Both the position numbers and the translations under genes were made by a program. A DNA stretch of 64,000 bases from Tragulus kanchil (taxonomy: Eukaryota; Chordata; Mammalia; Artiodactyla; Tragulidae), in assembly GCA_022376925.1 (NCBI GenBank), contig JAIOJX010000004.1, positions 181,007,501 to 181,071,500 of the forward strand, read 5' to 3'. Within the stretch, counting starts at the first letter, position 1. The number at the start of each line of letters is the position of its first letter. The notes under the pieces were generated by a model. It saw only the letters and a list, made by a program, of their open reading frames with translations. It was not told where the DNA came from and did no database searches. Below, piece by piece: positions 1 through 14,072 of this stretch.

Positions 1-1663
<1,663 letters not shown>

Positions 1664-4177
1664 TGAGTTCTGCGTGGGGGTGGGACGCTTGGAGGCCGGG
1701 GAGACAGGCCTCCGTCAGCAAGCCCACTCTGCTTGCAGGCCCTTCTTGTGTGCCAGGCTTGTGTGGGCACCTGGGGCCATGCTCCAGCCAGGCTCAGCCT
1801 GGCAGAGCTGCCCGCTGCTCCAGAGGGGGAGGAAGCCACCCGCGCGGGGCTGAGCGCCGAGGCCCTCAGAGGGAGGGGCAGGGTGGGCGGGGCTCAGGGT
1901 GTGCCCGGGGGCGTGGCCTCCCAGCAGGGGCCCTGGACGGCGGGCCTGAGCGGAGCGGGTGCAGTGGGCTGGGGTGAGGAGTGTGGTGGGGTAGGTGGAG
2001 GACGGGGCGTGACACTGGGAGGTCAGAGACGGCAGGGCACACGCGTGTGCAGGGGACCGTGCCACCGGAGGCCAAGCAGGGGCCCGCCCTCGTGCGGGAT
2101 GGGAGGCAGGGCGCTCGCCTGACCTGCCCGTGGGGAGAAGCCCAGCCCCGCCCTCATAGAGGCTCGGCGGCCCCACCCCACCTCAGGACAGCCCCCAGCT
2201 CCGCAGCCGCGAGGGCGGCGCTGAAGGTGGGCCGGGAGGCTCTGGGTGGCCCTCTCCAGCCTTCCCTTACAGGCCCAGCACCTCGCTCCTTGTTCTGTGC
2301 CCCTCCCCCGGTCACCAGACACTCCGGGGCGTTTCCAGCGCAGGGCCTTTGCTCCAGCTGTTCCTTCTGCCTCAAGTGCTTTTCTTTCCCAAGCCCATGC
2401 TTTTAAGGCCTCCGGGCCAGCTCCAGTGCCCTCTCCTCCAGGAAGCCTTTCTGATCTGGCCCGAAGGGGTCTCTCGCTCCCCAGAAGGACTTGATCTGAT
2501 CTCTCCCATGACCGAGAGTCTGTGGAGGGCACAGGGGCCGCGTCCAGTTCCTTTCGTGTCTTCCCGTTGTCTTAGGAGCGTGTCTTACACGCAGGGTGAT
2601 CGCCATTAGACACGACGTGTGTGTCTGGAGTCCACCTGAACTGAACCTCACGGAGAGGCTCTAGGGGGACGGGTCCCAGCAGCCGTCTCCCGAGGGCCTC
2701 CTGCGTGCTGGTCCCTGGAAGTGTCACACGTGTACGACCTCGTCGGATGCTCGTGGGAGGAGGTGGCGTTACTCCAGGCCCAAGGTGCCCAGGGGGAGCC
2801 GAGGCTCGCGGCGGTTAGAGGCCTGGCCCTCAGGGTCTCCCGGTGGTCTGGGCTCGCTCTACCGGTGTTTCTCCCTGGAACACGGGGCCAGGCTCCTGTT
2901 GCCTCGGGGACCCCAGGCTGGGCAGAAGGTCGGCAGCTAGGAGAGGGCGGAGAAACCTGGAGGCCTGGAACGCCAGTTGCTGTCCCTTTCAGCTCCCAGC
3001 TCCCCGCAGGGCGCCAGCGCCGGCCCTTCTCTGCCTGCTCGCCATCAGGCACCCAGCGCTCATCAGCGCCTCCTGGTGCTGGGCGGGGCCGGCTCTCGAC
3101 CTGAGCCCGGAGGCAGGTGCACGCCTTGGGTCAGACAGCTCCTGCGGAAGGTCCTGTCACCAGCAGGCCACGATCCCCAGCACCACCCGCGCTCCTGCCT
3201 CTGCCGGTCCCCGCTGGGCTGAGGGCTCCCTGGCTCACAGACCTGAGACCAAACTTCCCCTCCCGGAGCCGCGGTGTCTCTCTCTTTAAGAAGCAGAGCG
3301 GGGCTGGGAGACGCCACGTTCCTTGCCTGGGCACCACCCCTGTGCAGGGAGATCGAGCGATCTCTCTGGTGTACGGGGGCGGGACCAGCAGAGCCTAGGG
3401 TAGGGTCAGGCGCTCTCAGCAGGCCGGAGAGCCTGGCCCCCTGGTGGCCGAGAGCAGATGTGGTGGTCCTGGGCAGCTTTGCCCAAGGACAGACGGGAGG
3501 GACCAGACAGGGTTTATCTTCCCGAGACTCTGAGGAGCTGGCTCCCCGTGGGGCCATCTAGGCAGGCCCGCGGCGCCCCACGCTCTGGAGGGTCCTGCAC
3601 TCGGTTTCATGCTCGGATGCCCTCTTCCCGAGATTCTTAATGTTTGAACAAGGGGCCCTACATTTTCAGTTTGCACTGGGCCCTGCCAGGGATGTTACCT
3701 GCCGGCCTGCACCCCACCGTCTTTGTCTTCCATACGGGGTTATTCGGCTCTGGACAAGCCCCCAGAGGAGCTCCTGCTACAGAGCCTGCACCCCTGTGAC
3801 AGGGAGGGGAAACTAAGCCACCCCGAGTCCTCGGCATTGGAGGGTGGGGACAGCCGGGGAGAGTGGAGTTGGGGAAACCAGGCAGCTGAGATCTCCGGCC
3901 CAGAGATCAGGAGGGCTCTGGGGCCGGGGGTGGGAGGGAGGCATGTGCCGCTGGAGCCAAATCAGATAAGAGAGTTCAGCTTGCTCCGGAGAGATAAGAG
4001 CTCTGAGGTCAAAGCCACGTCTCACAGATGGGGAAGCTGAAGCTTGCTCTGCGGGTGGTCTGGTGCTGGGGGTTGGGGATAAAAAGACAAGGAAGAAAGA
4101 CCCTGCTCTGGTGTGCCTGGGACCTAGGGGATCTCCCCTTGCCCTCTCCTTATGACCATTCTCCAAAGGAAGCCCAG

Positions 4178-4460
4178 GGCTTCCCTGGTGGAAGAGTCTG
4201 TCTTGCAGTGCGAGGACCACCGGTTCGATCCCTGGCCCAGGAAGATCCCACATGCTTCAGCGTGGCTGGACTGGTGTGTCCAGTTATGAGCCAGTGTTCT
4301 AGACGCATGCATCCAGAGCCGGTGCTCTGCAGTGAGAGGGGTCACTGCAATGGGAGGCCCACATAGGCCAAAGAATAGAAGGATGGATGAAAATAAATAT
4401 AGATAGAGGACGCATGATGGGGAAAAGAACCAAAAAAAAGTTGTTTTTTTTTTTTTTTTA
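4178..4460 (+). mobile_element. CHR-type tRNA-Glu SINE with imperfect target-site duplication
   Basis: It has the ttccctggtgg head, a B-box-like ggttcgatccctgg and an A-rich then T-rich tail. Flanks aaaggaagcccag (4165-4177) and aaaggaaacccaa (4461-4473) look like a diverged target-site duplication. The family assignment is from memory of ruminant SINE consensus sequences. Confidence 0.75.
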
Positions 4461-4494
4461 AAAGGAAACCCAAGTGAGCTTTCAAAAGTCAAAG

Positions 4495-6695
4495 CTAGAC
4501 AGAAGCACACCTTGCTGAAACTCCTCTCTTCAAACCCAGCTCTTGGCCACTCCATTCGGGTCCTCGGGGACCAGACAGACCAGCGTCCCCCAGGTCTCTG
4601 CACTTGCCCTCCCGTCACTCAGTTCCCGGCTGAGGCAGCCCCTCCTGACCCCTGTCTAAAGCAGCCCCTGCCTCCACCCAGGCCCCCTCCATCCCCCACC
4701 CTGCTGGACGGTCTTCATAGCCCATCCCGATCTGACTCCTACCGGGATTGCGGCTCCGCAAGGACCGGGCCCAGTCCATCTCGTTCACTGGACCCGTTGC
4801 TACAACAGAGCCGAGCCGCGCACTGGCGCTCTGTAGTGACGGGATCAGCCTGGCCGGCGGGGAGGGTGTGCTCTAGCCTGCCCTGAGAAGACGCTGGAAC
4901 TCGGCCATCCGCAGGGGGCTTGGCTCCGCCGCCTTTCTCTCTGGGAAGGAAGAACGCAGGCGGTTAATTTAGGTCAGATGGGCCAGTGGTTGGTTTTCTC
5001 CTTCCTTTGTAAACTTCCTTTGCAAATCCAGCCTGGATTCCCATAGACGAGGTGACGTCCAGCCTCCCTAGAGGACATACCAGCGGCCCTGCCTAGCTTT
5101 CTCGCCTGGACTCAACGCCTCCTCGCCCGTCCTTCTGCCAGCAGTGTGTGTTACTTCCTCCCTGTGACCGCCTGGCTCAAGCCTCTTCACTGCTCATAGG
5201 CGGACTGTCCCTTAGCCTCCCATCCGGGACGCCCTCCCGTTCCCGCCACGTTGTCTCCTCCACCCGCCGCCTCTCTCGCCGGCAGCTCTGTCCCCAGCTT
5301 CCTCTGACTCTTCTCCACAGCCTCCCACCCAGTGGCCAAGAGGGTCCTTTCCAAATGGAAAGCCGATCGTGTCACACTCACCTGGTGAAGCCCCTTGGTG
5401 GCCCGCCCTTGTCCTGAGGACCGGGCCCTGAATCCTAACAGCGATCTGTGTCCTGCTTGGCCTGTCCATGCTCCCTGGTCCCCAAGTCACCAGCCAGGCG
5501 CACCCCAGGGTCTCTGTGTTCTGCGAGTTCCCCTTCCTTCCCCTGGGGACTTGGGTGGTGGTCAGCAGGTGGGCCCAGGGCCCCCCGGGGTGAGGTGAAA
5601 GGGAAAAGGACTTTCCTAGACAGAAGCACACCTTGCTGAAACTCCTCTCTTCAAACCCAGCTCTTGGCCACTCCATTCGGGTCCTCGGGGACCAGACAGA
5701 CCAGCGTCCCCCAGGTCTCTGCACTTGCCCTCCCGTCACTCAGTTCCCGGCTGAGGCAGCCCCTCCTGACCCCTGTCTAAAGCAGCCCCTGCCTCCACCC
5801 AGGCCCCCTCCATCCCCCACCCTGCTGGACGGTCTTCATAGCCCATCCCGATCTGACTCCTACCGGGATTGCGGCTCCGCAAGGACCGGGCCCAGTCCAT
5901 CTCGTTCACTGGACCCGTTGCTACAACAGAGCCGAGCCGCGCACTGGCGCTCTGTAGTGACGGGATCAGCCTGGCCGGCGGGGAGGGTGTGCTCTAGCCT
6001 GCCCTGAGAAGACGCTGGAACTCGGCCATCCGCAGGGGGCTTGGCTCCGCCGCCTTTCTCTCTGGGAAGGAAGAACGCAGGCGGTTAATTTAGGTCAGAT
6101 GGGCCAGGGGTTTTTTTCTCCTTCCTTTGTAAACTTCCTTTGCAAATCCAGCCTGGATTCCCATAGACGAGGTGACGTCCAGCCTCCCTAGAGGACATAC
6201 CAGCGGCCCTGCCTAGCTTTCTCGCCTGGACTCAACGCCTCCTCGCCCGTCCTTCTGCCAGCAGTGTGTGTTACTTCCTCCCTGTGACCGCCTGGCTCAA
6301 GCCTCTTCACTGCTCATAGGCGGACTGTCCCTTAGCCTCCCATCCGGGACGCCCTCCCGTTCCCGCCACGTTGTCTCCTCCACCCGCCGCCTCTCTCGCC
6401 GGCAGCTCTGTCCCCAGCTTCCTCTGACTCTTCTCCACAGCCTCCCACCCAGTGGCCAAGAGGGTCCTTTCCAAATGGAAAGCCGATCGTGTCACACTCA
6501 CCTGGTGAAGCCCCTTGGTGGCCCGCCCTTGTCCTGAGGACCGGGCCCTGAATCCTAACAGCGATCTGTGTCCTGCTTGGCCTGTCCATGCTCCCTGGTC
6601 CCCAAGTCACCAGCCAGGCGCACCCCAGGGTCTCTGTGTTCTGCGAGTTCCCCTTCCTTCCCCTGGGGACTTGGGTGGTGGTCAGCAGGTGCCCA
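4495..6695. repeat. Tandem duplication 2 (offset 1120)
   Basis: Copy 1 spans about 4495-5571 and copy 2 about 5615-6691, inside RAC2 intron 2. About 40 bases of low-similarity sequence sit between them. The copies differ by a few bases around a G/T homopolymer run (near 4990 versus 6110). Copy 1 begins just after the poly-T end of a SINE. Confidence 0.95.
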
Positions 6696-6795
6696 GGGCC
6701 AAGCCCCCTTTCACTGCCCCGGGCCCCTCCTCCACCGCGGGGTGGAGGCCTTTGGGGCCGGGTCTGTAGCCTGGGGGCTGCAGGAAGAGGCCACA

Positions 6796-8982
6796 CAGGC
6801 TCTGGGTGAAAGCACAGCAGCTCGAGGACCAGGCTCATATGGGTCCCTCTTGGGCTCTGAATCCCAGGCACAATGTAGAATCCACTTCCGGGTCACACCG
6901 AAATGATCTAAGTACGAAGGGCCCAGAATAGCACTTGAGACCCGTGGGTGCTCAGCCGACGTGGCTTCCCCGCCCTCTGCCCACACCCCGTCAGCCACAC
7001 ACCTGGGCTCAATCTCCACAGAGACTCCAGCTGTGAAACTGCCGCGATCTTTGCCTCACGGGCTTTTCTGAAATGGGTACAGGATCTAGTCCCAGCTCTA
7101 CCACCGACGGACTGTGGGGTCTTGGGCAAGTCCCTTCCTGTCTGTGCGCCTCAGTTTTCTTGCCTGGAAAATGGGAGTGAGGGCTGGCCGCCTGTGGGCC
7201 TCGGGAGTGGGGCCCTCTGGGGGCTGTGGCTCACTGTCTCTGCAGAAACGCCTCAGGCTCTGGGGAGGGCCAGCGAGGTGGGTGTTTAGGGTGAGATTGC
7301 TCAGCGTCTCAGCATCTCCCCATGGGGTGGCTTGAAGGTGTTCTTTCCTGGATCCTCTTAATGGCCCCAAGAGATGGGGCTTTTTTTCACAGTGAGAAAA
7401 GTGAGGCTCAGAGAAGCTGGGCTGTTCACCCAGGGTCACAGCCAGAATAAGGCTTCACAAGGAACTTCCTGCTCTCTCCACACTCTGGGCAGCCATCTTC
7501 ATGCGCATCCATCCTCCTGGGGAGCATTTGTCCACTCTCTTGCTCACAAAGGAGTATACAGAAGGAGCCCAGGGCAAATCCCTATGCTCTTGAGCTGGCT
7601 GGCTGTGGAGGAGTTATTTGACCTCTTGGGACCTTGGTTTCCTCAACTGTCTAAAGGAAATAACTTGAAGTTCTTTTGTCTTGGGTCACGTGGGACTTCG
7701 AGACCTAAGGCACGAAGGCCCCTAGCCCCCTGCTTGGCTTCACTGCTGTGCGGGTCCCGTGGACCAGATCCTTCCCCATCCCCACAGCCCTGAGATCCTA
7801 GAGTTGGCTCATAGAAAACAGGTATCTTTGGCTCAGGGAATCGTGGGGCTTCTGGTATCAGAATTTCAGACCGGACATTAGAGAGTGACCAAAAGGCTCT
7901 GGGTGAAAGCACAGCAGCTCGAGGACCAGGCTCATATGGGTCCCTCTTGGGCTCTGAATCCCAGGCACAATGTAGAATCCACTTCCGGGTCACACCGAAA
8001 TGATCTAAGTACGAAGGGCCCAGAATAGCACTTGAGACCCGTGGGTGCTCAGCCGACGTGGCTTCCCCGCCCTCTGCCCACACCCCGTCAGCCACACACC
8101 TGGGCTCAATCTCCACAGAGACTCCAGCTGTGAAACTGCCGCGATCTTTGCCTCACGGGCTTTTCTGAAATGGGTACAGGATCTAGTCCCAGCTCTACCA
8201 CCGACGGACTGTGGGGTCTTGGGCAAGTCCCTTCCTGTCTGTGCGCCTCAGTTTTCTTGCCTGGAAAATGGGAGTGAGGGCTGGCCGCCTGTGGGCCTCG
8301 GGAGTGGGGCCCTCTGGGGGCTGTGGCTCACTGTCTCTGCAGAAACGCCTCAGGCTCTGGGGAGGGGCCAGCGAGGTGGGTGTTTAGGGGTGAGATTGCT
8401 CAGCGTCTCAGCATCTCCCCATGGGGTGGCTTGAAGGTGTTCTTTCCTGGATCCTCTTAATGGCCCCAAGAGATGGGGCTTTTTTTCACAGTGAGAAAAG
8501 TGAGGCTCAGAGAAGCTGGGCTGTTCACCCAGGGTCACAGCCAGAATAAGGCTTCACAAGGAACTTCCTGCTCTCTCCACACTCTGGGCAGCCATCTTCA
8601 TGCGCATCCATCCTCCTGGGGAGCATTTGTCCACTCTCTTGCTCACAAAGGAGTATACAGAAGGAGCCCAGGGCAAATCCCTATGCTCTTGAGCTGGCTG
8701 GCTGTGGAGGAGTTATTTGACCTCTTGGGACCTTGGTTTCCTCAACTGTCTAAAGGAAATAACTTGAAGTTCTTTTGTCTTGGGTCACGTGGGACTTCGA
8801 GACCTAAGGCACGAAGGCCCCTAGCCCCCTGCTTGGCTTCACTGCTGTGCGGGTCCCGTGGACCAGATCCTTCCCCATCCCCACAGCCCTGAGATCCTAG
8901 AGTTGGCTCATAGAAAACAGGTATCTTTGGCTCAGGGAATCGTGGGGCTTCTGGTATCAGAATTTCAGACCGGACATTAGAA
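6796..8982. repeat. Tandem duplication 3 (offset 1097)
   Basis: Copy 1 is about 6797-7885 and copy 2 about 7894-8982, in RAC2 intron 2. The visible differences are single-G insertions in G runs (near 7266 versus 8363, and 7290 versus 8388). A MIR fragment is carried in both copies. Confidence 0.95.
7108..7180 (+). repeat. MIR fragment (second copy at 8205-8277)
   Basis: The MIR core is recognisable as tcttgggcaagtcccttcc, gcctcagttttcttgcctgg and aaaatgggag. It is duplicated as part of duplication 3. Confidence 0.75.
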
Positions 8983-9147
8983 GAGAGAGTGTCCCTATAT
9001 CCTAAGCTCGTTCCAAAGGAGTGTTTCTCGCTGAAGGCAAAGAAAACACGGGCACTTCTTCCCCCATCACGCCCAGCGGGGTCTCCCCGAATAGTGCCTC
9101 TGGCCTGAAATCCCGCGGCAGGAGGAGTCGGCGCAGAGCAGCTGGGG

Positions 9148-9345
9148 CTGAGTCACTCAGTCGCACCTGACTCTTGTGTGACCCCATGGACGGGACCCCG
9201 CCAAGGCTCCTCTGTCCGTGGGATTTCGCAGGCAAGAATCCTGGAGCGGGTTGCCTTTTCCTTCTCCAGGGGATCTTCCTGACCCAGGGACCGAACCTTC
9301 GGCATGGGCAGGAGGATTCTTTGCCGCCGAGCGAGGACGGGCCAG
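9148..9345 (-). mobile_element. BovA2-type SINE (reverse)
   Basis: It shows the reverse of the BovA2 pattern: gagtcactcagtcgc, then gaccccatggac, ggttgccttttccttctcc, ggggatcttcctgaccc and gattctttgccgc. The element is confined to ruminants, which supports the taxonomic call. Confidence 0.85.
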
Positions 9346-10439
9346 GTGTGGCGCTGGCCTCAGTGCAGCGAGGAGCAAGCCAAGCCTGACTCCTGCCGTC
9401 GGGTGCCGAGTTCACCACGGATTGCCAGGTTGGGGTGGGATGGGGGCCCCGACCTGGTGGGGGCCTCGGGAAGACGTTCTGGAGGACATGCCTTTGAAAC
9501 GGGGCTGGAGAGAAGATGAGTAAGAGTCAGCCTGGAACCAAGAAAGAAGAAAATAGGAAGCCAGGGGAGGGACGTTTGCAGGAAGCTTCCAGGCAGGAGG
9601 GAGCAGAGCCATCCAAAGGATGGACAAGCGCGGGGTATTAAACACATTAGGCTGCCCATATTGTTGGGGGGGCGGAGGGGGGGCTGTTGCTTGTCCCAGG
9701 ACAGATGGTTTTGAGTTGCTCTAAAGCACCAGGGCTTCAGTGGCCTGTCCCTGAGCAGCGTTCTGGGAGGGCTTCGTGGAGGAGGTGGCATGCCGAGTGC
9801 TTTGGTTCAGTTTGTCTAACTCTGTTCCACTCACCCTCACTCAGTGCCCGTCCTGAGAGGAAGCAGACGCGGGCCCTGCCCCCACGGAGCCCACAGCTGC
9901 CAGGCAGGACGGACACACTCACTGCCAACTCATAGTCTAGGCAAAGCAGCTGCCTGAGGGAGGGGATGACAAGCTCTTTCCAGGTGGGGGTGGGGAGGGA
10001 GGGGGCCTGGACCTTTCCCCTCAGAGGAGGAACTGACGGGCAGGCTTTTGAAGCATGGCTAGGTGACAGGGTGACAGGGGACAAAGGGTGTTCCCGAGGG
10101 AGGCGCGGACAGACAGGAGCCTGGGCTGGAGCGCGTGGGGGCCATCGGTCGGGTGGGGCGAGGTGGCGGGAGGGCTTCCAGGAAGAGGGCGCCGCGCGAA
10201 CAGACGCAGAGAGGCCGGAAGCCAGGGCCTTGCCGGAAAGGCAGCGCTTGGCTCCTGTGTGAGGGGAGGAGTGGGAGGAGAAGCGGGAGGAGCCCGAGGT
10301 CTCAGAGGGCCGGGGCGGGGCCAGAAGCGGGCCCGTGTGGGCGACCTCCGTGAGGACAGAGATGGTGGTGGCCCCTAGCCCTCAGGGAAGCTGTGGAAGC
10401 AGCTGGGGCACTGGGCAGTCCGCCCTGGAGGTGAGAGCA

Positions 10440-10575
10440 GACCTGACGTCACACCAAGTTGGGTCGCTCCCTGGCTGTGTGGCCTTGGGCCAGTCACTCT
10501 ACCTCTCTGATCCCCGTTTTTTCTTGCACAATATTAGGAACCAGCCCCTCTCTCTCAGGGATGTGAGTCATGAGA
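10440..10575 (+). repeat. MIR fragment
   Basis: It contains ggctgtgtggccttgggcca followed by gtcactctacctctctgatc, the MIR core. Confidence 0.75.
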
Positions 10576-11018
10576 AATACTATTGAACTGAACTTTTAAA
10601 ACTCTGGAGGCTCCTGTGATTGTCTGGGAGGCCTCCCTGGTATGGTAGGACATCCTCTAGCATGCACCTGTCCAGGGTGTTCCAGAGGCATTTCCTGAGC
10701 TCTGGTGACTGGCAGCTTGTGGTGTGCCTTCGGGGTGGGCTGAGAGGCCAGCGCACGGGCGCCGCAGGGCATCCCTCCGCCAGTGGGGCAGGCGGTGGGT
10801 CAGTACCCCGGCTCCCTGCCTCCTCAGGGAGATGCCCTGAGCTCAGAGGCCCCAGCAAGACAGATGCCCTGAGCTCAGAGACCCCCACCAGTAACTGCTC
10901 AGCAGCGTCTGTCCCCCCCCTCGGCTCCTGGGGTCATTTCCCAAGTAAACCCTCGTCGCAGGGTTTGACCCAACCTAAGATGGGCACGAACATTCATTCA
11001 CCTAATAATGGGTGACCA

Positions 11019-11218
11019 CAAGACTTCCTTGGGGGTCGGGCGATTCAGCCGTTGCTTTCCAATACAAAAGGTGTAGATTCGATCCCTGGTCAGGGAACTA
11101 GGATCCCATATGCCTTGTGGCCGAAACCCCACAGCACGAAACAGAGACAATATTGGAACAAATTCAATAAAGACTTTAAAAATGGTCCACATTAAAAAAA
11201 TTAAAAAAGAAAGAAAAC
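11019..11218 (+). mobile_element. Older CHR-type SINE
   Basis: It has acttccttggggg, gattcgatccctggtcaggg, aactaggatcccatatgcc and the characteristic 3' part with aataaagactttaaaaatgg, followed by an A-rich tail. It lies 0.36 kb before RAC2 exon 3. Confidence 0.75.
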
Positions 11219-11467
11219 AAAACTGGTTGAACAGATGCAGCATCCAGCCTCAGCCTCAGAGGCGGGTAAAGTTTATTCTGATTGTGCCTTTGAGAGAACG
11301 TTATGCAGTCTTGAAAAATCATCTCTCCAAAGGATAGATAAGGACAGAAAAAGCCTAGAGACAGTGTTTTCTTCTTGATGCTCTGCGTTTGACAGTTTTT
11401 TTTTAAATGTAATGGATTGGTATTCTAAAAAATTCAAAATTGACCCCAGCTGCAGAGTGCTGTGTGA

Positions 11468-11797
<330 letters not shown>

Positions 11798-12421
11798 TGA
11801 CCCTCGCCTGAGGCCCCGCTCCAGCGGTCCCCACCCTCACCGTCTCCTGTCATCTCTGTGCACCCGTCGTCCTGTCTTCCCGTGGGCTCTGGCTCCACCT
11901 GGTGCCCAGTGGGTGGGACGGGCAGAGCCTGGGCAGGGATCTGATGGGCGCTCAGGATGGCCAGCCTGTGGGGGGTGCTGCGGAGGGGAGGAGAGATGGG
12001 GACATGCCTGCAGATGGCTTTGTGGCTGCTCGGGTCTCCCTCCAGGGTGGTGGGGAAAGGGCTGGAACTAGCGACCCGACAGAGGGCAGTGAGGGCCTGG
12101 GGAGGGGTGTGGATTCTGGAGTTCCAAATGGCAAATCCTTTAACCCTGAGGAGCTCACTTTCCCCATCTATAGAATGGGGTAGCAGCAGCACCCCTACAG
12201 TGTGGTGGGAGTATTCACCACTTAGAACAGACCCTGGCCTTTAGGGAGTGTTGGATAAACAAACAGCAGTCCGCTGTCGCGAACAGACTCCCTGCTTGGC
12301 TGGATCCTAAGCAGCGGCGTCCCCTGGGCTGCTCCTGCCCTCAGGGGCTGCCCAGGTGTGGGAGGGCCCAGGTGGGACCCTCCAGGTCTCCCCTCACCAG
12401 TAACCCCTGCCTGATCCCCAG

Positions 12422-12484
12422 GACGTCTTCCTCATCTGCTTCTCCCTTGTCAGCCCAGCCTCCTACGAGAACGTCCGGGCCAAG
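12422..12484 (+). CDS. RAC2: RAC2 coding exon 4, first copy (residues 76-96)
   Basis: The 63-base exon encodes [20 protein letters not shown] plus Lys96, the beta4 strand and following helix of the GTPase fold. The acceptor is gatccccag and the donor gtgagc. The exon lies at the very start of a block of about 1.09 kb that is repeated 1130 bases downstream, so a second identical exon 4 stands at 13552-13614. Only one copy is needed to build the 192-residue protein. Confidence 0.95.
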
Positions 12485-12784
12485 GTGAGCGGGACAGAGC
12501 GGGACTTCAGGGGAAGCGGCAGGTGACCGTGGGGAGAGGAGCCTGGGAGGACGGGGCCGGAGACTTTGACTTGCCCCGGGCAGCAGAGGATGTGGGCGGA
12601 GTGCCAGCCACAGCTGGTGGGGGGACTCGGATCTCAGCGGGGGTCTCGGAGAGACGGCTAGCTTTCCTCTCTGACCTTATCCTCTCTCCCCTCCATACCC
12701 CCCCGTGCCCGCTTCCCCCTCAACCTGGTGCCCCTGTCTCTCCTGGCGCCCTGCACGACCTCCCGGCCGCGCCCACGGGCTCAG

Positions 12785-12944
12785 TGGTTTCCCGAGGTGC
12801 GGCACCACTGCCCCAGCACGCCCATCATCCTGGTGGGCACCAAGCTGGACCTGCGGGACGACAAGGACACCATCGAGAAGCTGAAGGAGAAGAAGCTGGC
12901 GCCCATCACCTACCCGCAGGGCCTGGCACTGGCCAAGGAGATCG
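12785..12944 (+). CDS. RAC2: RAC2 coding exon 5, first copy (residues 97-149)
   Basis: The exon encodes [20 protein letters not shown] and continues through [20 protein letters not shown] to LALAKEI. It contains the nucleotide-base specificity motif TKLD (residues 115-118) and the Rho-family insert helix (roughly residues 123-135). The acceptor is cgggctcag and the donor gtaggg. The length of 160 bases leaves one base of Asp150 for exon 6. An identical second copy lies at 13913-14072 within a tandem duplication. Splicing 4-5-4'-5' in series would shift the reading frame, because exon 5 ends in phase 1 and exon 4 begins in phase 0. Confidence 0.95.
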
Positions 12945-13039
12945 GTAGGGGCTCGGGCTCAGAGAGGGGAGCTGGGTGCAGGAGGGGCCCCGACTTGTGG
13001 TGATTGCAGACATGGCCTGCAGGGCCCGGATGTGCATTC

Positions 13040-13235
13040 CAACCCTGGCTGTGCCAGGTACTAGCTGTGTGACCCTGGACCAGTCCCTCAGCCTCTCTGT
13101 GCCTGTTTCCTTATCAGTGAAATCTCGAAATATGGCAAGAGACGTCGTTCTGGGTGGTCGGGAGAATTAAGTGAATTTACACGAAGCCCCCGGAGCAGCG
13201 GTAGACATGGGAGGCACTCTGTAATCACTGTTAGT
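13040..13235 (+). repeat. MIR element (second copy at 14168-14363)
   Basis: It reads tagctgtgtgaccctggacc, cctcagcctctctgtgcctg, tttccttatcagtgaaatc and a 3' part with ggaggcactctgtaatcac. It lies just after RAC2 exon 5 in both copies of duplication 4. Confidence 0.75.
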
Positions 13236-13551
13236 ATTAGTGTCATCAGTAAGCAGAGGTTAACATAAGTGCATTTGGACAGACAGAGGCAAGGATGGAG
13301 AGGGGTGTGCCGTGGCTTCTCAGAGCCCAAGCAGCCAAGTCAAGCTTGGGTTTTCCCGGAAGACTTCCTGGAGGAGATGTTTCGGCTTGGGCTTGGAGGG
13401 TGATGCCTTCCTTTCTGCCTCCTTCTCACCCCCATTCCTCACTCTCCCAGCTTCTCAGTCCAGAGCCCCTCTTTGCTTCCCGGTCACTGGGCCAGAGTGA
13501 AGCTCAGGTCACCGCTGGTCAGGCCCCCCAAGTACCCCTCCTGATCCCCAG

Positions 13552-13614
13552 GACGTCTTCCTCATCTGCTTCTCCCTTGTCAGCCCAGCCTCCTACGAGA
13601 ACGTCCGGGCCAAG
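13552..13614 (+). CDS. RAC2: RAC2 exon 4, second (duplicate) copy
   Basis: This is identical in coding sequence to the exon at 12422-12484, with the same donor gtgagc. The acceptor-side intron differs because the duplication seam runs just upstream (about 13498-13540, garbled sequence). I infer an assembly duplicate rather than an alternative exon. It cannot be spliced in series with the first exon 5 without a frameshift. Confidence 0.8.
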
Positions 13615-13912
13615 GTGAGCGGGACAGAGCGGGACTTCAGGGAAGCGGCAGGTGACCGTGGGAGAGGAGCCTGGGAGGACGGGGCCGGAGACTTTGACTT
13701 GCCCCGGGCAGCAGAGGATGTGGGCGGAGTGCCAGCCACAGCTGGTGGGGGGACTCGGATCTCAGCGGGGGTCTCGGAGAGACGGCTAGCTTTCCTCTCT
13801 GACCTTATCCTCTCTCCCCTCCATACCCCCCCGTGCCCGCTTCCCCCTCAACCTGGTGCCCCTGTCTCTCCTGGCGCCCTGCACGACCTCCCGGCCGCGC
13901 CCACGGGCTCAG

Positions 13913-14072
13913 TGGTTTCCCGAGGTGCGGCACCACTGCCCCAGCACGCCCATCATCCTGGTGGGCACCAAGCTGGACCTGCGGGACGACAAGGACACCA
14001 TCGAGAAGCTGAAGGAGAAGAAGCTGGCGCCCATCACCTACCCGCAGGGCCTGGCACTGGCCAAGGAGATCG
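13913..14072 (+). CDS. RAC2: RAC2 exon 5, second (duplicate) copy
   Basis: This is an exact coding duplicate of 12785-12944 with the same splice sites. It is the copy contiguous with the real downstream intron leading to exon 6. A gene model should use one of the two exon 4 plus exon 5 pairs, not both. Confidence 0.8.

Noticed and set aside
4495..9000. CRISPR-like or satellite array
   Set aside because: Each unit is repeated only twice, is about 1.1 kb long and has a different sequence at each site; there are no short spaced repeats.
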